From a bacterium (GTDB taxonomy: Bacteria > KSB1 > UBA2214): DNA of 14,235 nt. Shown here piece by piece: positions 8,012 to 14,235 of the stretch. Where the stretch lies: NCBI GenBank assembly GCA_029560815.1, contig JAKQKF010000016.1:1-14235 (forward strand), written 5' to 3'. The translations under genes and the position numbers were made by a program. How positions within the stretch are numbered: the stretch's first letter is position 1; each line of letters starts with the position of its first letter. The notes beneath the pieces are model-generated. The model saw only the letters and a list, made by a program, of their open reading frames with translations, did not search any database and had not been told where the DNA came from.

Positions 8012-9397
8012 TTACATGGTACGGCGGCGCGAACGCAGTGTTCGGCCCCAGCGGGCGGCGACAGGGCTGCTCGCCTCCGGCTCAGTTTGCCGGCCAGGAT
8101 TGCCTGACGCCTGTGGCCTGCGCTGCCCATGACGCTGCTCGACTTCTGCCTGCTTGCGGTGGTTGCTGCGCACCTGCGGCCGCTGCCCGGCAGGACGCTG
8201 TGACACAGCCGTATGCTGGCGAAGGCTGCTGCGCATTTGCGGCCTCTGTTCCGCTGAGCGCGGCTCCTGTGCGGCCTGGTGATAGTCGAAATCCTGCAGG
8301 ATCTGCTGCGGCAGAGTTTTACCCATGATCTTCTCGAGGGTCTTGACCATGTCGGCATCCTCAGGTGTAGTCATGGTATAGGCTTCGCCGCTGCGCTCGG
8401 CACGGCCTGTGCGGCCAATGCGGTGAATATAGGCATCGGCCGTGTCGGGCATATCAAAGTTGATAACATGGGAGATGCTCTCGACATCGAGCCCGCGGGC
8501 GGCGATATCGGTTGCGACCATGATCTGGAATTCGCCGCGGCGAAAGCCCTGCAATGCGGCCTGACGTTGACTTTGGGTGCGGTCGCTGTGCAAGCTGGTC
8601 ACCCTGTAACCGCTCTGCCCGATCTGGCGCGCCACACGCTGCGCCCGGTGGCGGGTGCGGGTGAAGACCAGCACGGAACCGGTCTCTGTGCGCTGGAGCA
8701 GCGCCAGCAGCAGGGAGAGCTTGTTTTGCTGCTGAACGGGATAGAGGGCATGACGGACGGTATGCACCGGCCGGCTCAACCCCAGAGTGACGCGCTCGGG
8801 GCGGCGCATGGATTTCTTCGCCAGGGTCTCGATCTCATCGGGGAAGGTGGCGGAGAATAGCAGGGTCTGCCGTTCTGCCGGCACCTGCTGGAGTATCCTG
8901 CGCACCGATGGGAGAAAGCCCATGTCGAGCATACGGTCCGCTTCATCAAGCACAAGAAACTCGATATGCGAGAGATCGGCGCGATGCTGATCCATATGGT
9001 CGAGAAGCCGGCCGGGGCAGGCGACAAGAATTTCGCAGCCGCTGCGCAGGGCTTTGATTTGCGCGGCGGGCGGAACGCCGCCATAGATCGTGGCACTGCG
9101 AAGGCCGGTGCCCTTGCCGAGGCTGAAAATAGCCTGGTGGATCTGCTCGGCCAGTTCACGCGTCGGCGTGAGGATCAGGGCGCGGCTTTGCCGGCGCGGC
9201 CCGGTGAGCAGTTTGTGCAAAATGGGCAGCACAAAAGCAGCGGTCTTGCCGGTGCCGGTCTGAGCCGTTCCGATAAGGTCGTGTCCGTCCAGAATGACGG
9301 GGATGGAGGCGGTTTGTACCGGTGTGGGTACAACATAGCCTGCAGCTTTGATTCCCGGTATCAAGCGGGAATCGAGCTTGAATTGTTCAAAACTCAT
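8012..9397 (-). CDS. DEAD-box ATP-dependent RNA helicase, RhlE-like
   Basis: A 461-residue cytoplasmic RNA helicase that unwinds short duplexes in rRNA and mRNA; RhlE-type members act in ribosome assembly, RNA decay or cold adaptation. All core motifs are present in order: Q motif (PTPVQ, 24-28), Walker A AQTGTGKT (45-52), PTRELAEQ (78-85), PGRLLDH (128-134), DEAD (151-154), SAT (182-184), VLVFTRTR, ATDIAARGLD (295-304) and HRIGRTGR (325-332). The core ends near 372; a basic Gln/Arg-rich tail of about 90 residues follows, with three 21-residue repeats. The ATG is preceded by AAAGGA at suitable spacing. It is the first gene of the minus-strand block after a 309-bp gap and probably has its own promoter. 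The subfamily name is inferred from the core, so no symbol is given. Confidence 0.95.
   Translation of the reverse strand: MSFEQFKLDSRLIPGIKAAGYVVPTPVQTASIPVILDGHDLIGTAQTGTGKTAAFVLPILHKLLTGPRRQSRALILTPTRELAEQIHQAIFSLGKGTGLRSATIYGGVPPAAQIKALRSGCEILVACPGRLLDHMDQHRADLSHIEFLVLDEADRMLDMGFLPSVRRILQQVPAERQTLLFSATFPDEIETLAKKSMRRPERVTLGLSRPVHTVRHALYPVQQQNKLSLLLALLQRTETGSVLVFTRTRHRAQRVARQIGQSGYRVTSLHSDRTQSQRQAALQGFRRGEFQIMVATDIAARGLDVESISHVINFDMPDTADAYIHRIGRTGRAERSGEAYTMTTPEDADMVKTLEKIMGKTLPQQILQDFDYHQAAQEPRSAEQRPQMRSSLRQHTAVSQRPAGQRPQVRSNHRKQAEVEQRHGQRRPQASGNPGRQTEPEASSPVAARWGRTLRSRRRTM
8060..8248 (-). repeat. Three tandem 63-bp (21-residue) repeats in the helicase tail
   Basis: Codons 384-446 of the helicase form three units of 21 residues: starting QRPQMRSS (8186-8248), QRPQVRSN (8123-8185) and RRPQASGN (8060-8122). 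At the DNA level the first two are clearly alike, sharing most of GCTGCGCA-YYTGCGGCC on the plus strand at an offset of 63 bp; the third is diverged. The exact codon phase shows amplification inside the coding frame. Basic, disordered tails of this kind in DEAD-box proteins usually add non-specific RNA binding; that role is inferred here. Confidence 0.75.
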
Positions 9398-9460
9398 TAT
9401 AGTTCCTTTGAGTGAAAAGGGATGGAAATGTCCGGGGATGAAGAGAGGATATGTGTTAGA

Positions 9461-9515
9461 GCTGCAGAGATCGTTTCCGCTGAGGGGAATTCGCTGGCAG
9501 GTCAGGATGACAGAT
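9461..9515. repeat. Short dispersed repeat, copy A (diverged)
   Basis: Plus-strand words GCTGCAGAG, GAATTC and TCAGGATGACAGAT occur here in the same order as in the copy at 10404-10440, where the last word differs by one base. The spacing between the words differs: this copy is 55 bp and the other is 37 bp. It resembles a degraded small intergenic repeat with a CCTGA...TCAGG-type arm, but the family is not identified. Confidence 0.45.
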
Positions 9516-9615
9516 CTATCTACATCGCGATTTCAATAACGCAGTGAATTATGGTTATGAAATGACATCTCGCATTTTTGTTGCGTATAAAGTAATAAAT
9601 AAATATCTAATTTCC

Positions 9616-9670
9616 AATACTTTTCTCAAGTATTTCGCCTCTCGCTCCCGGCTTGCGGAAGCGAGAGGCG
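9616..9670 (-). terminator. Paired hairpins downstream of the outer-membrane protein gene
   Basis: A strong GC-rich stem-loop with an 11-bp perfect stem (CGCCTCTCGCT at 9636-9646 pairing with 9660-9670) lies about 36 bp after the stop of the outer-membrane protein gene. A 7-bp AT-rich stem (AATACTT, 9616-9622 with 9628-9634, loop of 5) follows directly in the direction of transcription. No U-run follows the GC-rich stem, so it is not a textbook intrinsic terminator; it may still stop transcription or protect the mRNA 3' end. Confidence 0.5.
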
Positions 9671-9706
9671 ATGGGCGGATTACTGCGGCCCTCCTGGTTG
9701 ATGGAT

Positions 9707-10264
9707 CTAGAATTCCCACAACAGCCCGAGGGTGACCGCGAGAAAGTCATGGTCGGTCTCGGGCAGGTTCTCGATCTCATCCAGATCGTAGTTGAGAAAG
9801 ACATAGCGGACATCGGCTGTGAGCTTCATGTTGCTGAGGGGGATCTCAAGACCGGCACCCAGATGGTAGCCCAGAGTACTGGTGGTTTCATCCTCCGGAA
9901 TCGCGGTGCCGCCGAGTTCTTCCATTTTTGTCTGGTCGTAATCGAGAGTGGTGTGATACCAGCCCGCGCCGGCCAGGCCATAGACGATCGGCACAGGGTA
10001 GAGAAGAGCGGAAACCTGCACCGGCCAGCTGCGCATCGTCATCAGCCCGTCCTCATACTTTTCCTGACGGTAGTCGACCGCGCCTTCAATGCTGAGGCCG
10101 CCAAGGCCAAGACGGGCGGTCAAACCGCCATACATTTGCCCCTCATCGGCATCCTTGCTCTTGTAATAGCCGGCGCGGGGCCCGACATAGAACTGGGCCA
10201 TGAGATCACTCTGCAGCAGCAGAATCGATCCCAGCACCATGAATAATACGAATGTTCTTTTCAT
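9707..10264 (-). CDS. Small outer-membrane beta-barrel protein
   Basis: The 185-residue product has a Sec signal peptide (MKRTFVLFMVLGSILLLQSDLMA, probable cut after Ala23 before QFYVG), giving a mature protein of about 162 residues. That fits an 8-stranded OmpA/OmpX/OmpW-like barrel. Alternating hydrophobic strands are visible (FYVGPRAGYY, LTARLGLGGLSIEG, YHLGAGLEI, LTADVRYVFLNY, FLAVTLGLLWEF) and the C-terminal residue is Phe, the signal for the outer-membrane insertion machinery. The stretch YGLAGAGWYHT is typical of such barrels. Acidic loops (EDETTS; DLDEIENLPETDHD) probably face outward. The ATG follows an excellent ribosome binding site (AAAGGAG, spacing 6). It has its own promoter and hairpins downstream, so it is probably monocistronic. 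Function beyond the barrel fold is unknown. Confidence 0.88.
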   Translation of the reverse strand: MKRTFVLFMVLGSILLLQSDLMAQFYVGPRAGYYKSKDADEGQMYGGLTARLGLGGLSIEGAVDYRQEKYEDGLMTMRSWPVQVSALLYPVPIVYGLAGAGWYHTTLDYDQTKMEELGGTAIPEDETTSTLGYHLGAGLEIPLSNMKLTADVRYVFLNYDLDEIENLPETDHDFLAVTLGLLWEF

Positions 10265-10311
10265 GCGGGTCTCCTTTGATAATATCCAACCTACGATACT
10301 GCCTTTCCCCC

Positions 10312-10317
10312 ATTATA
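10312..10317 (-). promoter_or_regulatory. -10 element of the outer-membrane protein gene
   Basis: A perfect TATAAT on the minus strand, which would start transcription near 10305 and give a leader of about 40 bases ending in AAAGGAG. No good -35 hexamer is found at 16-18 bp (nearest TACGAT). The spacer instead holds an inverted repeat, CGATT-N9-AATCG (10318-10337 region), so an activator or another regulator may be involved. Confidence 0.55.
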
Positions 10318-10398
10318 CCGATTGTGCGATCAAATCGTATGGATGCAGCTCACAATATCAATAAAAAATACACAATCACAAGCCAATTGACAAGGCAT

Positions 10399-10414
10399 TA
10401 ATGGCTGCAGAGCC
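10399..10414. repeat. 16-bp direct repeat, unit 1
   Basis: TAATGGCTGCAGAGCC here is repeated exactly at 10474-10489, with starts 75 bp apart. It overlaps the first word of dispersed-repeat copy B. Confidence 0.7.
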
Positions 10415-10440
10415 TGCGAAACGAATTCAGGGTGACAGAT
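10404..10440. repeat. Short dispersed repeat, copy B
   Basis: Contains GCTGCAGAG, GAATTC and TCAGGGTGACAGAT in the same order as copy A at 9461-9515 but in 37 bp. On the minus strand it reads TGTCACCCTGAATTCG, similar to small hairpin repeats scattered through many bacterial genomes; membership of a named family is not established. Confidence 0.45.
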
Positions 10441-10473
10441 TCCTGCTTGCAGAATCATTGTGCGGGAAGACAA

Positions 10474-10489
10474 TAATGGCTGCAGAGCC
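10474..10489. repeat. 16-bp direct repeat, unit 2
   Basis: Exact second copy of TAATGGCTGCAGAGCC, followed by CGCC where unit 1 has TGCG. Together with unit 1 it bounds a 75-bp period that contains copy B of the dispersed repeat. Confidence 0.7.
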
Positions 10490-10540
10490 CGCCGGAGTGA
10501 TGAAACTCCTCACTGCTCCTGTAAATCTTCAACCTCCACA

Positions 10541-10561
10541 ACCGGGGCGCGGTTCCCCGGT
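10541..10561 (-). terminator. Hairpin behind the purine permease gene
   Basis: A perfect 7-bp GC-rich stem (ACCGGGG at 10541-10547 with CCCCGGT at 10555-10561) and a 7-base loop sit 6 bp after the permease stop. No U-run follows on the minus strand, only TTGTGGAGGTTG, so it is a weak or factor-dependent terminator at best. Confidence 0.4.
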
Positions 10562-10567
10562 CGCACA

Positions 10568-11989
10568 CTATTTCATGGCGCCGATCACAAAGTTGGCCAG
10601 AAAAAGCAGGGTGACGACATAGACAAGCGGGTGAACCTGCCGGGCCTGGCCGCGCACCATTTTCGACAGCGCATAAAAGATGAAACCCGCTGCTACGCCA
10701 TTGGCGATGCTGTAGGTGAAGGGCATCATCACCACGGTGAAAAAGGCGGCCACCGCCTCATCGGGATCGCCCCATTTGATTTCGCCGATGCTGCCGATCA
10801 TGAGGATGCCGACGACGATGAGGGCGGCTGCGGTGGCGGAGGCGGGGATGATCAGGGCCAGGGGGGCGACAAAGAGGGCGAGCAGGAAAAAGAGGGCGGT
10901 GAAAACCGAGGTCAAGCCGGTGCGCCCGCCGGCGCTGATGCCGGCCGCGCTCTCGACGTAGCTGGTGACGTTGCTGGTGCCGAGCAGGGCGCCGATCGAG
11001 GTGGCGATGCCGTCGCTGAAAAGGGCGCGGTCGAGCTTGGAGGAGATCCCCTTGCCGCTGCGCAGCTTTTCAGCATCCCGCCCGTCAAAGATCCCCGCCT
11101 TGCGTCCGGCGCCGATGAAGGTGCCGATGGTATCAAAAGTATCCGAAAGGCTGAAGGCGAGAATGACGGCCAGGATGGAAAGGATTTTCTCCGGCTGGCT
11201 GAAGAGTCCGGCCAGGTCGAGCTGGAAGAGGGTCGGCCCCAGCGAGGGAGGCAAAAAATCCCTGAGCGCCAGTTCGGGCCAGTGCACCATTCCGGTGGCC
11301 AGGCCGATCAGGGTGGTGGCGAGGATGCCAAGCAGGATCGCCCCGCGCCAGCGCAGCAGCAGCATCAGCACCGTCAGCACCAGTCCGGTCACGGCCAGCA
11401 GGGTGGCCGGATCGTTGAAACGGGCGAGCGAAGGCAGGACGTCTTTCGCGAGCACCTGCTCGATGCGCCCCTCGCGCAGGGTCGAACTGATGACGTGCAC
11501 CCCTTCGGTCATGAAATCGAGGAGATGGGCATTCTTGAAGCCGATATAGGCGATGAAGAGGCCGATGCCTCCACCGATGGCGTGCTGCAGAGACTCGGGG
11601 ATGGCCTCGATGAGCATCTTGCGGATGTTGGTGACCACGATGATGAAATTGATCACTCCGCAGAGGAAGACGATCGCCAGGGCCTGCTGCCAGCTCAGCC
11701 CCATGGTCAGGACGACGGTGAAGGTGAAAAAGGCGTTGAGCCCCATGCCCGGGGCCTGGGCGAAGGGGACGTTGGCGTAGAGCCCCATGATCAGGGTGGC
11801 GATGACCGTCGCCAGGATGGTGGCGGTAAAGACCGCGCCCTTGTCCATGCCGGCGATGCTGAGGATGGCCGGGTTGACGAAGATGATATAGGCCATGGTG
11901 ATGAAGGTGGTGAGCCCGGCCATGAATTCGGTGCGGATGGAGGTGTTGTTTTCCGCAAGCTGAAAATAACGGTCGAGTTGTTCGCGCAT
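10568..11989 (-). CDS. NCS2-family purine permease, AzgA/PbuG-like
   Basis: An inner-membrane transporter of 473 residues that probably takes up hypoxanthine, guanine or adenine by proton symport, as known for the AzgA/PbuG branch. Branch hallmarks: IRTEFMAGLTTFITMAYIIF at 18-37, NPAIL, APGMGLNAFFTF (79-90), ESLQHAIGGGIGLFIAYIG, DTFDTIGTFIGAG (from 283, the NCS2 substrate-site signature region) and YVESAAGISAGGRTGLT near 340-356. About 12-14 hydrophobic segments fit the family. It starts 65 bp after the sulfatase stop on the same strand; GGAGG and AGGAG both lie before the ATG. The gap is too short for a purine riboswitch. Co-transcription with the sulfatase is possible, but the functional link is not obvious. 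The exact substrate cannot be told from sequence. Confidence 0.92.
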   Translation of the reverse strand: MREQLDRYFQLAENNTSIRTEFMAGLTTFITMAYIIFVNPAILSIAGMDKGAVFTATILATVIATLIMGLYANVPFAQAPGMGLNAFFTFTVVLTMGLSWQQALAIVFLCGVINFIIVVTNIRKMLIEAIPESLQHAIGGGIGLFIAYIGFKNAHLLDFMTEGVHVISSTLREGRIEQVLAKDVLPSLARFNDPATLLAVTGLVLTVLMLLLRWRGAILLGILATTLIGLATGMVHWPELALRDFLPPSLGPTLFQLDLAGLFSQPEKILSILAVILAFSLSDTFDTIGTFIGAGRKAGIFDGRDAEKLRSGKGISSKLDRALFSDGIATSIGALLGTSNVTSYVESAAGISAGGRTGLTSVFTALFFLLALFVAPLALIIPASATAAALIVVGILMIGSIGEIKWGDPDEAVAAFFTVVMMPFTYSIANGVAAGFIFYALSKMVRGQARQVHPLVYVVTLLFLANFVIGAMK

Positions 11990-12036
11990 CGCTCCTGTCT
12001 TCCTCCTTCAATTTTATTCTTGCACATCCAGGCTGC

Positions 12037-12053
12037 TGCAGCTGCCGGCTGCA
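12037..12053 (-). other. Small hairpin behind the sulfatase stop
   Basis: TGCAGC (12037-12042) pairs with GCTGCA (12048-12053) across a 5-base loop, 1 bp past the sulfatase stop. No U-run follows. It may slow transcription or protect the 3' end between the sulfatase and permease genes. Confidence 0.3.
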
Positions 12054-12054
12054 C

Positions 12055-13623
12055 TTATACACGGGGTTCCCTGTAATATGCGCGCAGCCGCTGCAGTTCA
12101 GTTTTGAGCTCGGCGATGATGCTCGCGGAGGCCGGATCGCCGTAGAGATTGTGCATCTCGCGCGGATCCTCCTGCAGATCGTAAAACTCCCAGGCGTCGA
12201 TGTCGTCGTAGAAATGGATCAGCTTGTAACGCTGCGTGCGCACCCCGTAGTGCTTTTTGACCATGTGCCAGCCGGGATGCTCGTAATAATGGTAGTAGAT
12301 CGACTGCCGCCAGCCGGCAGGGGCGCGGCCGGCGAGCAGCGGCCGCAGGCTTGCGCCCTGAATTTCCGCCGGTACAGCCGCGCCCGCATAGTCGAGGAAG
12401 GTGGGAGCGAGGTCGATGTTGAGCACCATCTCTTCCGGTAGACGGCCGGGGGCGATGGCGTGCGGATAGCGCATCACCAGAGGGGTGCGCAGCGACTCTT
12501 CGTACATGAAGCGCTTGTCGAACCAGCCGTGCTCGCCGAGGAAAAAACCGTTGTCGGAGGTATAGACCACCAGGGTATCCTCGCTCAGCCCGGCCGCGTC
12601 GAGATAATCGAGCACCCGGCCGATATTCTCGTCGACCGCGGCGATGGTGGCGAGATAATCCTCAAGGTAGCGCTGATATTTCCACAGCGCCAGCTCACCT
12701 CCTTCGGGTTTGCGCGCGCGGAAATCGTCGATGACGGGCTGAAAGGCGGCGTCCCAGGCCCGGCGCTGCTCGGGAGTCATGCGCTCATAGCCGTCGCGCC
12801 ACATGCGGTCGTCGTTCGCACCCCCCGGCGTGGCCAGTTCCTCAGGGGTCAATGGCATTTTGAGATCGTAGCAGAGCAGCATATGGCGGGCGATCTCCAT
12901 CTCCTGCTCCCTCGCCGCGGCGCTGCGGCCGGCATAATCGTCGAAGAAATTATCCGGGACCGGAAAGCGGGTGTTGCGATAAAGGGTGTAATGGCGCGGG
13001 GCGGGCATCCAGTTGCGGTGGGGAGCCTTGTGGTGAAGCAGAAGACAGAAGGGCTTTTCACCCTGGCGTTGTTTGAGCCACTCCAGAGCAAAATCGGTGG
13101 TGAGGTCGGTGGCATAGCCCTCGCGGCGGCTCTGCACCCCCATCTCGATGAAATCGGGGTTGTAATAGTGCCCCTGGTCAGGCACGATATTCCAGTAATC
13201 AAAGCCGGTCGGGTCGCTCTTGAGATGCCACTTGCCGACGAGGGCGGTCTCATAGCCCGCCGCCTGCAGCAGTTTGGGAAAGGTGGGCTGGCCCCCGTCG
13301 AAGGTGACGTTGTTGTCGATCTGGCCGTTGATGTGGCTGTACTTTCCGGTCAGCAGGCTCGCCCGGCCGGGGGCGCAGATGGCATTGGTGCAAAAGCTGT
13401 TGATAAAGCGCGCCCCTTCGCCGGCGATGCGGTCGATGTTCGGGGTCCGGTTGATGCGGCCGTCATAGCAGCTGACCGCCTGGGCGGCGTGGTCGTCGCT
13501 CATGATGAAGAGGATGTTGGGGCGGCGCCTCGCCGGCTGGCAGCGCACGCCGGCGAGGGCGGCCAGGGAGGCTGCTGCTCCGGTCTGGATGAAAGAACGG
13601 CGGTTCATCGACTTCTCGCTCAT
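12055..13623 (-). CDS. Exported Cys-type sulfatase, N-acetylglucosamine-6-sulfatase-like
   Basis: A 522-residue sulfatase that hydrolyses sulfate esters, probably on sulfated sugars. The N-terminus NRRSFIQTGAAASLAALAG is a Tat-type signal peptide, so the folded enzyme is exported. Family features: NILFIMSDD with metal-binding Asp43 and Asp44, the CAPGR motif at 83-87 in which Cys83 is oxidised to formylglycine, TGKYSH after it, and DNGFFLGEHGWFDK from Asp357 supplying further metal and substrate residues. The DNGFFLGEHGWFDKRF pattern and C-terminal region resemble mucin/heparan N-acetylglucosamine-6-sulfatases, but the substrate is inferred. No sulfatase-maturing enzyme gene is in the window. 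The start at 13623 has AAAGGG upstream; Met6 is an alternative. It follows a carbohydrate-binding protein gene by 74 bp, suggesting shared work on a sulfated glycan. Confidence 0.93.
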   Translation of the reverse strand: MSEKSMNRRSFIQTGAAASLAALAGVRCQPARRRPNILFIMSDDHAAQAVSCYDGRINRTPNIDRIAGEGARFINSFCTNAICAPGRASLLTGKYSHINGQIDNNVTFDGGQPTFPKLLQAAGYETALVGKWHLKSDPTGFDYWNIVPDQGHYYNPDFIEMGVQSRREGYATDLTTDFALEWLKQRQGEKPFCLLLHHKAPHRNWMPAPRHYTLYRNTRFPVPDNFFDDYAGRSAAAREQEMEIARHMLLCYDLKMPLTPEELATPGGANDDRMWRDGYERMTPEQRRAWDAAFQPVIDDFRARKPEGGELALWKYQRYLEDYLATIAAVDENIGRVLDYLDAAGLSEDTLVVYTSDNGFFLGEHGWFDKRFMYEESLRTPLVMRYPHAIAPGRLPEEMVLNIDLAPTFLDYAGAAVPAEIQGASLRPLLAGRAPAGWRQSIYYHYYEHPGWHMVKKHYGVRTQRYKLIHFYDDIDAWEFYDLQEDPREMHNLYGDPASASIIAELKTELQRLRAYYREPRV

Positions 13624-13664
13624 AAAATCATCCCTTTCCAGAAAAATCTCTCAGCTGTGCCTGT

Positions 13665-13679
13665 GCCGGCTGAGCCGGC
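13665..13679 (-). other. Hairpin between the carbohydrate-binding protein and sulfatase genes
   Basis: GCCGGC-TGA-GCCGGC: a 6-bp GC-only stem with a 3-base loop in the 74-bp gap, without a U-run. It may be an mRNA-processing or attenuation structure inside an operon. Confidence 0.35.
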
Positions 13680-13697
13680 CCTGCACGCAGTTCAGTC

Positions 13698-14235
13698 TTA
13701 TTCACCGGTTCCTGCCGCCGATTCCACCACGATCTCGTCGATGAAGACCCAGGAGAGCCCGCCCTCCGAGGGGTGCCAGGCGGGCAGATGCCGGGTGCCC
13801 TCCACCTCGAAGCGCAGCCAGCGCACCCCGGCCGGCAGGGCATCGAAGAGAAACTCGCGCACTTTCTCCTCCCGCTGCTGCTCCCCCTCGACGGTCAGGC
13901 TGCCGGCGGGCTCGAAGCGGAGGCCGTCGGCCGAGGTCAGACAGGTCACCCGGCGCGGATGGAGGATCCAGCTCTTGGGGTCGTAGAGGGTGGCCAGGCG
14001 GGCGCGCGCCGGCGAGGTGGGACTGCCCAGATCGAGGGTGACCTGAAAATCCACACCCTCCCAGCCGAGCCAGTGCACCTTGTAGTCGCTGGCCCCCTGT
14101 ACCCCGTTGGTGAGCACGCCGAGGTCGCCGCCGGCGTATTTCGGGCTCGGCGGGGGATCGGCGCTCACCGTTTTACGGAAGGCGAGGTTGCCCTCCACCC
14201 TGGATTCGATGAAGCGCAGGGTGGTCCGGTAATAG
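13698..14235 (-). CDS. C-terminal part of a carbohydrate-active protein with a discoidin-like (F5/8 type C) module, 5'-truncated by the window edge
   Basis: The frame is open to the right edge; 178 residues are visible and the start lies outside. A GTG at 14198 is internal because coding sequence continues upstream of it (YYRTTLRFIESRVEGN). The visible part begins NLAFRKTVSADPPPSPKY, then GGDLGVLTNGVQG, HWLGWEGVDFQVTLDLG, a strand-rich body (VTCLTSADGLRFEPAG, RWLRFEVEG) and WVFIDEIVVES. This is the pattern of a galactose-binding-like beta-sandwich found at the end of glycoside hydrolases, for example GH20 beta-hexosaminidases and DUF4838-type proteins. I cannot tell which catalytic domain it carries. 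Placed just before a sulfatase, it is probably an exported enzyme acting on an amino-sugar glycan. The 74-bp gap suggests one transcript. Confidence 0.8.
   Translation of the reverse strand, partial: YYRTTLRFIESRVEGNLAFRKTVSADPPPSPKYAGGDLGVLTNGVQGASDYKVHWLGWEGVDFQVTLDLGSPTSPARARLATLYDPKSWILHPRRVTCLTSADGLRFEPAGSLTVEGEQQREEKVREFLFDALPAGVRWLRFEVEGTRHLPAWHPSEGGLSWVFIDEIVVESAAGTGE

Larger units (their letters stand above)
9398..9706. other. Intergenic region upstream of the helicase: AT-rich part plus pyrimidine-rich leader
   Basis: No gene is supported here. Bases about 9530-9635 are strongly AT-rich and probably hold the helicase promoter on the minus strand, but no hexamer pair is convincing. 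Bases about 9402-9460 read, in the helicase direction, as a C/T-rich and probably unstructured leader ending in the ribosome binding site AAAGGA. The region also holds a copy of a short repeat (9461-9515) and two adjacent hairpins behind the outer-membrane protein gene (9616-9670). A 63-codon plus-strand frame at 9544-9735 runs through the hairpins and is not considered a gene. Confidence 0.5.
10265..10567. other. Intergenic region between purine permease and outer-membrane protein genes
   Basis: No gene is supported. The left part (10265-10390) is AT-rich and holds the promoter of the outer-membrane protein gene. The middle (10399-10489) holds a 16-bp direct repeat 75 bp apart and copy B of the dispersed repeat. 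The right part (10541-10561) is a hairpin just behind the permease stop. A 73-codon plus-strand frame at 10401-10622 translates the repeats and runs into the permease gene; it is rejected as a gene. Confidence 0.5.

Noticed and set aside
10320..10352. CRP-like site (TGTGA ... TCGCACA) upstream of the outer-membrane protein gene
   Set aside because: The two halves are far too widely spaced for the TGTGA-N6-TCACA arrangement.
10399..10489. CRISPR-like repeat pair
   Set aside because: Only two 16-bp copies with a 59-bp interval and no cas genes; the interval holds another repeat rather than a spacer.
10401..10622. 73-codon plus-strand frame beginning with a repeated MAAEPA
   Set aside because: The repeat of MAAEPA merely reflects the 75-bp DNA repeat being a multiple of three; the frame runs antisense into the permease end and has no ribosome binding site.
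11990..12054. Purine riboswitch before the purine permease
   Set aside because: The 65-bp gap is shorter than needed with an expression platform and none of the conserved loop sequences of a purine riboswitch is seen.
10460..12076. 538-codon open frame on the plus strand
   Set aside because: It lies antisense to the purine permease. Its product is Gly/Asp/Glu/Gln-rich low-complexity sequence, as expected from the complement of a GC-rich membrane-protein gene.
12460..13986. 508-codon open frame on the plus strand
   Set aside because: It runs antisense through the sulfatase and into its neighbour, both of which have clear family motifs on the other strand.

Overview
The window is a bacterial chromosome fragment, GC-rich in its coding regions with AT-rich gaps between genes. 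A small outer-membrane barrel protein ending in an aromatic residue, a Tat-type exported sulfatase and several Sec-type exported products point to a Gram-negative. The phylum cannot be fixed from sequence alone. A lineage with exported sulfatases and nickel-iron hydrogenase maturation, such as an FCB- or PVC-type group, is a low-confidence guess. No rRNA, tRNA, CRISPR array, transposase, integrase or phage gene was seen.

Region 1 (1-4272, plus strand) is the run hypF (5' end outside the window), hypC, hypD, hypE. These four proteins make the Fe(CN)2CO group of [NiFe]-hydrogenases: HypF and HypE turn carbamoyl phosphate into an enzyme-bound thiocyanate, and HypC and HypD assemble the ligands on iron. 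No hypA, hypB or hydrogenase subunit gene is in the window; they may lie upstream.

Region 2 (4288-9397, minus strand, converging on hypE with a 15-bp gap) holds, in transcription order, a DEAD-box RNA helicase with a repetitive basic tail, a 52-residue small membrane protein or lipoprotein, a secreted peptidase-MA-like metalloprotease with TPR repeats, and a MOP-superfamily polysaccharide flippase. The small gene abuts or overlaps the protease gene, and a candidate promoter inside an imperfect inverted repeat precedes it, so the last three genes probably form one unit. Its role is unknown; an envelope function is inferred.

Region 3 (9398-10567) is a small beta-barrel outer-membrane protein gene with its own promoter, flanked on both sides by about 300-bp gaps that carry hairpins and diverged copies of a short repeat.

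Region 4 (10568-14235, minus strand) is, in transcription order, the 3' end of a large protein with a discoidin-like carbohydrate-binding module (probably a glycoside hydrolase), a Cys-type sulfatase resembling N-acetylglucosamine-6-sulfatases, and an AzgA/PbuG-like purine permease. The first two look like a sulfated-glycan degradation pair.

I found no convincing new defence or mobile system. The least explained items are the small gene with its inverted-repeat promoter, the protease-flippase unit, and the short repeats around the outer-membrane protein gene.
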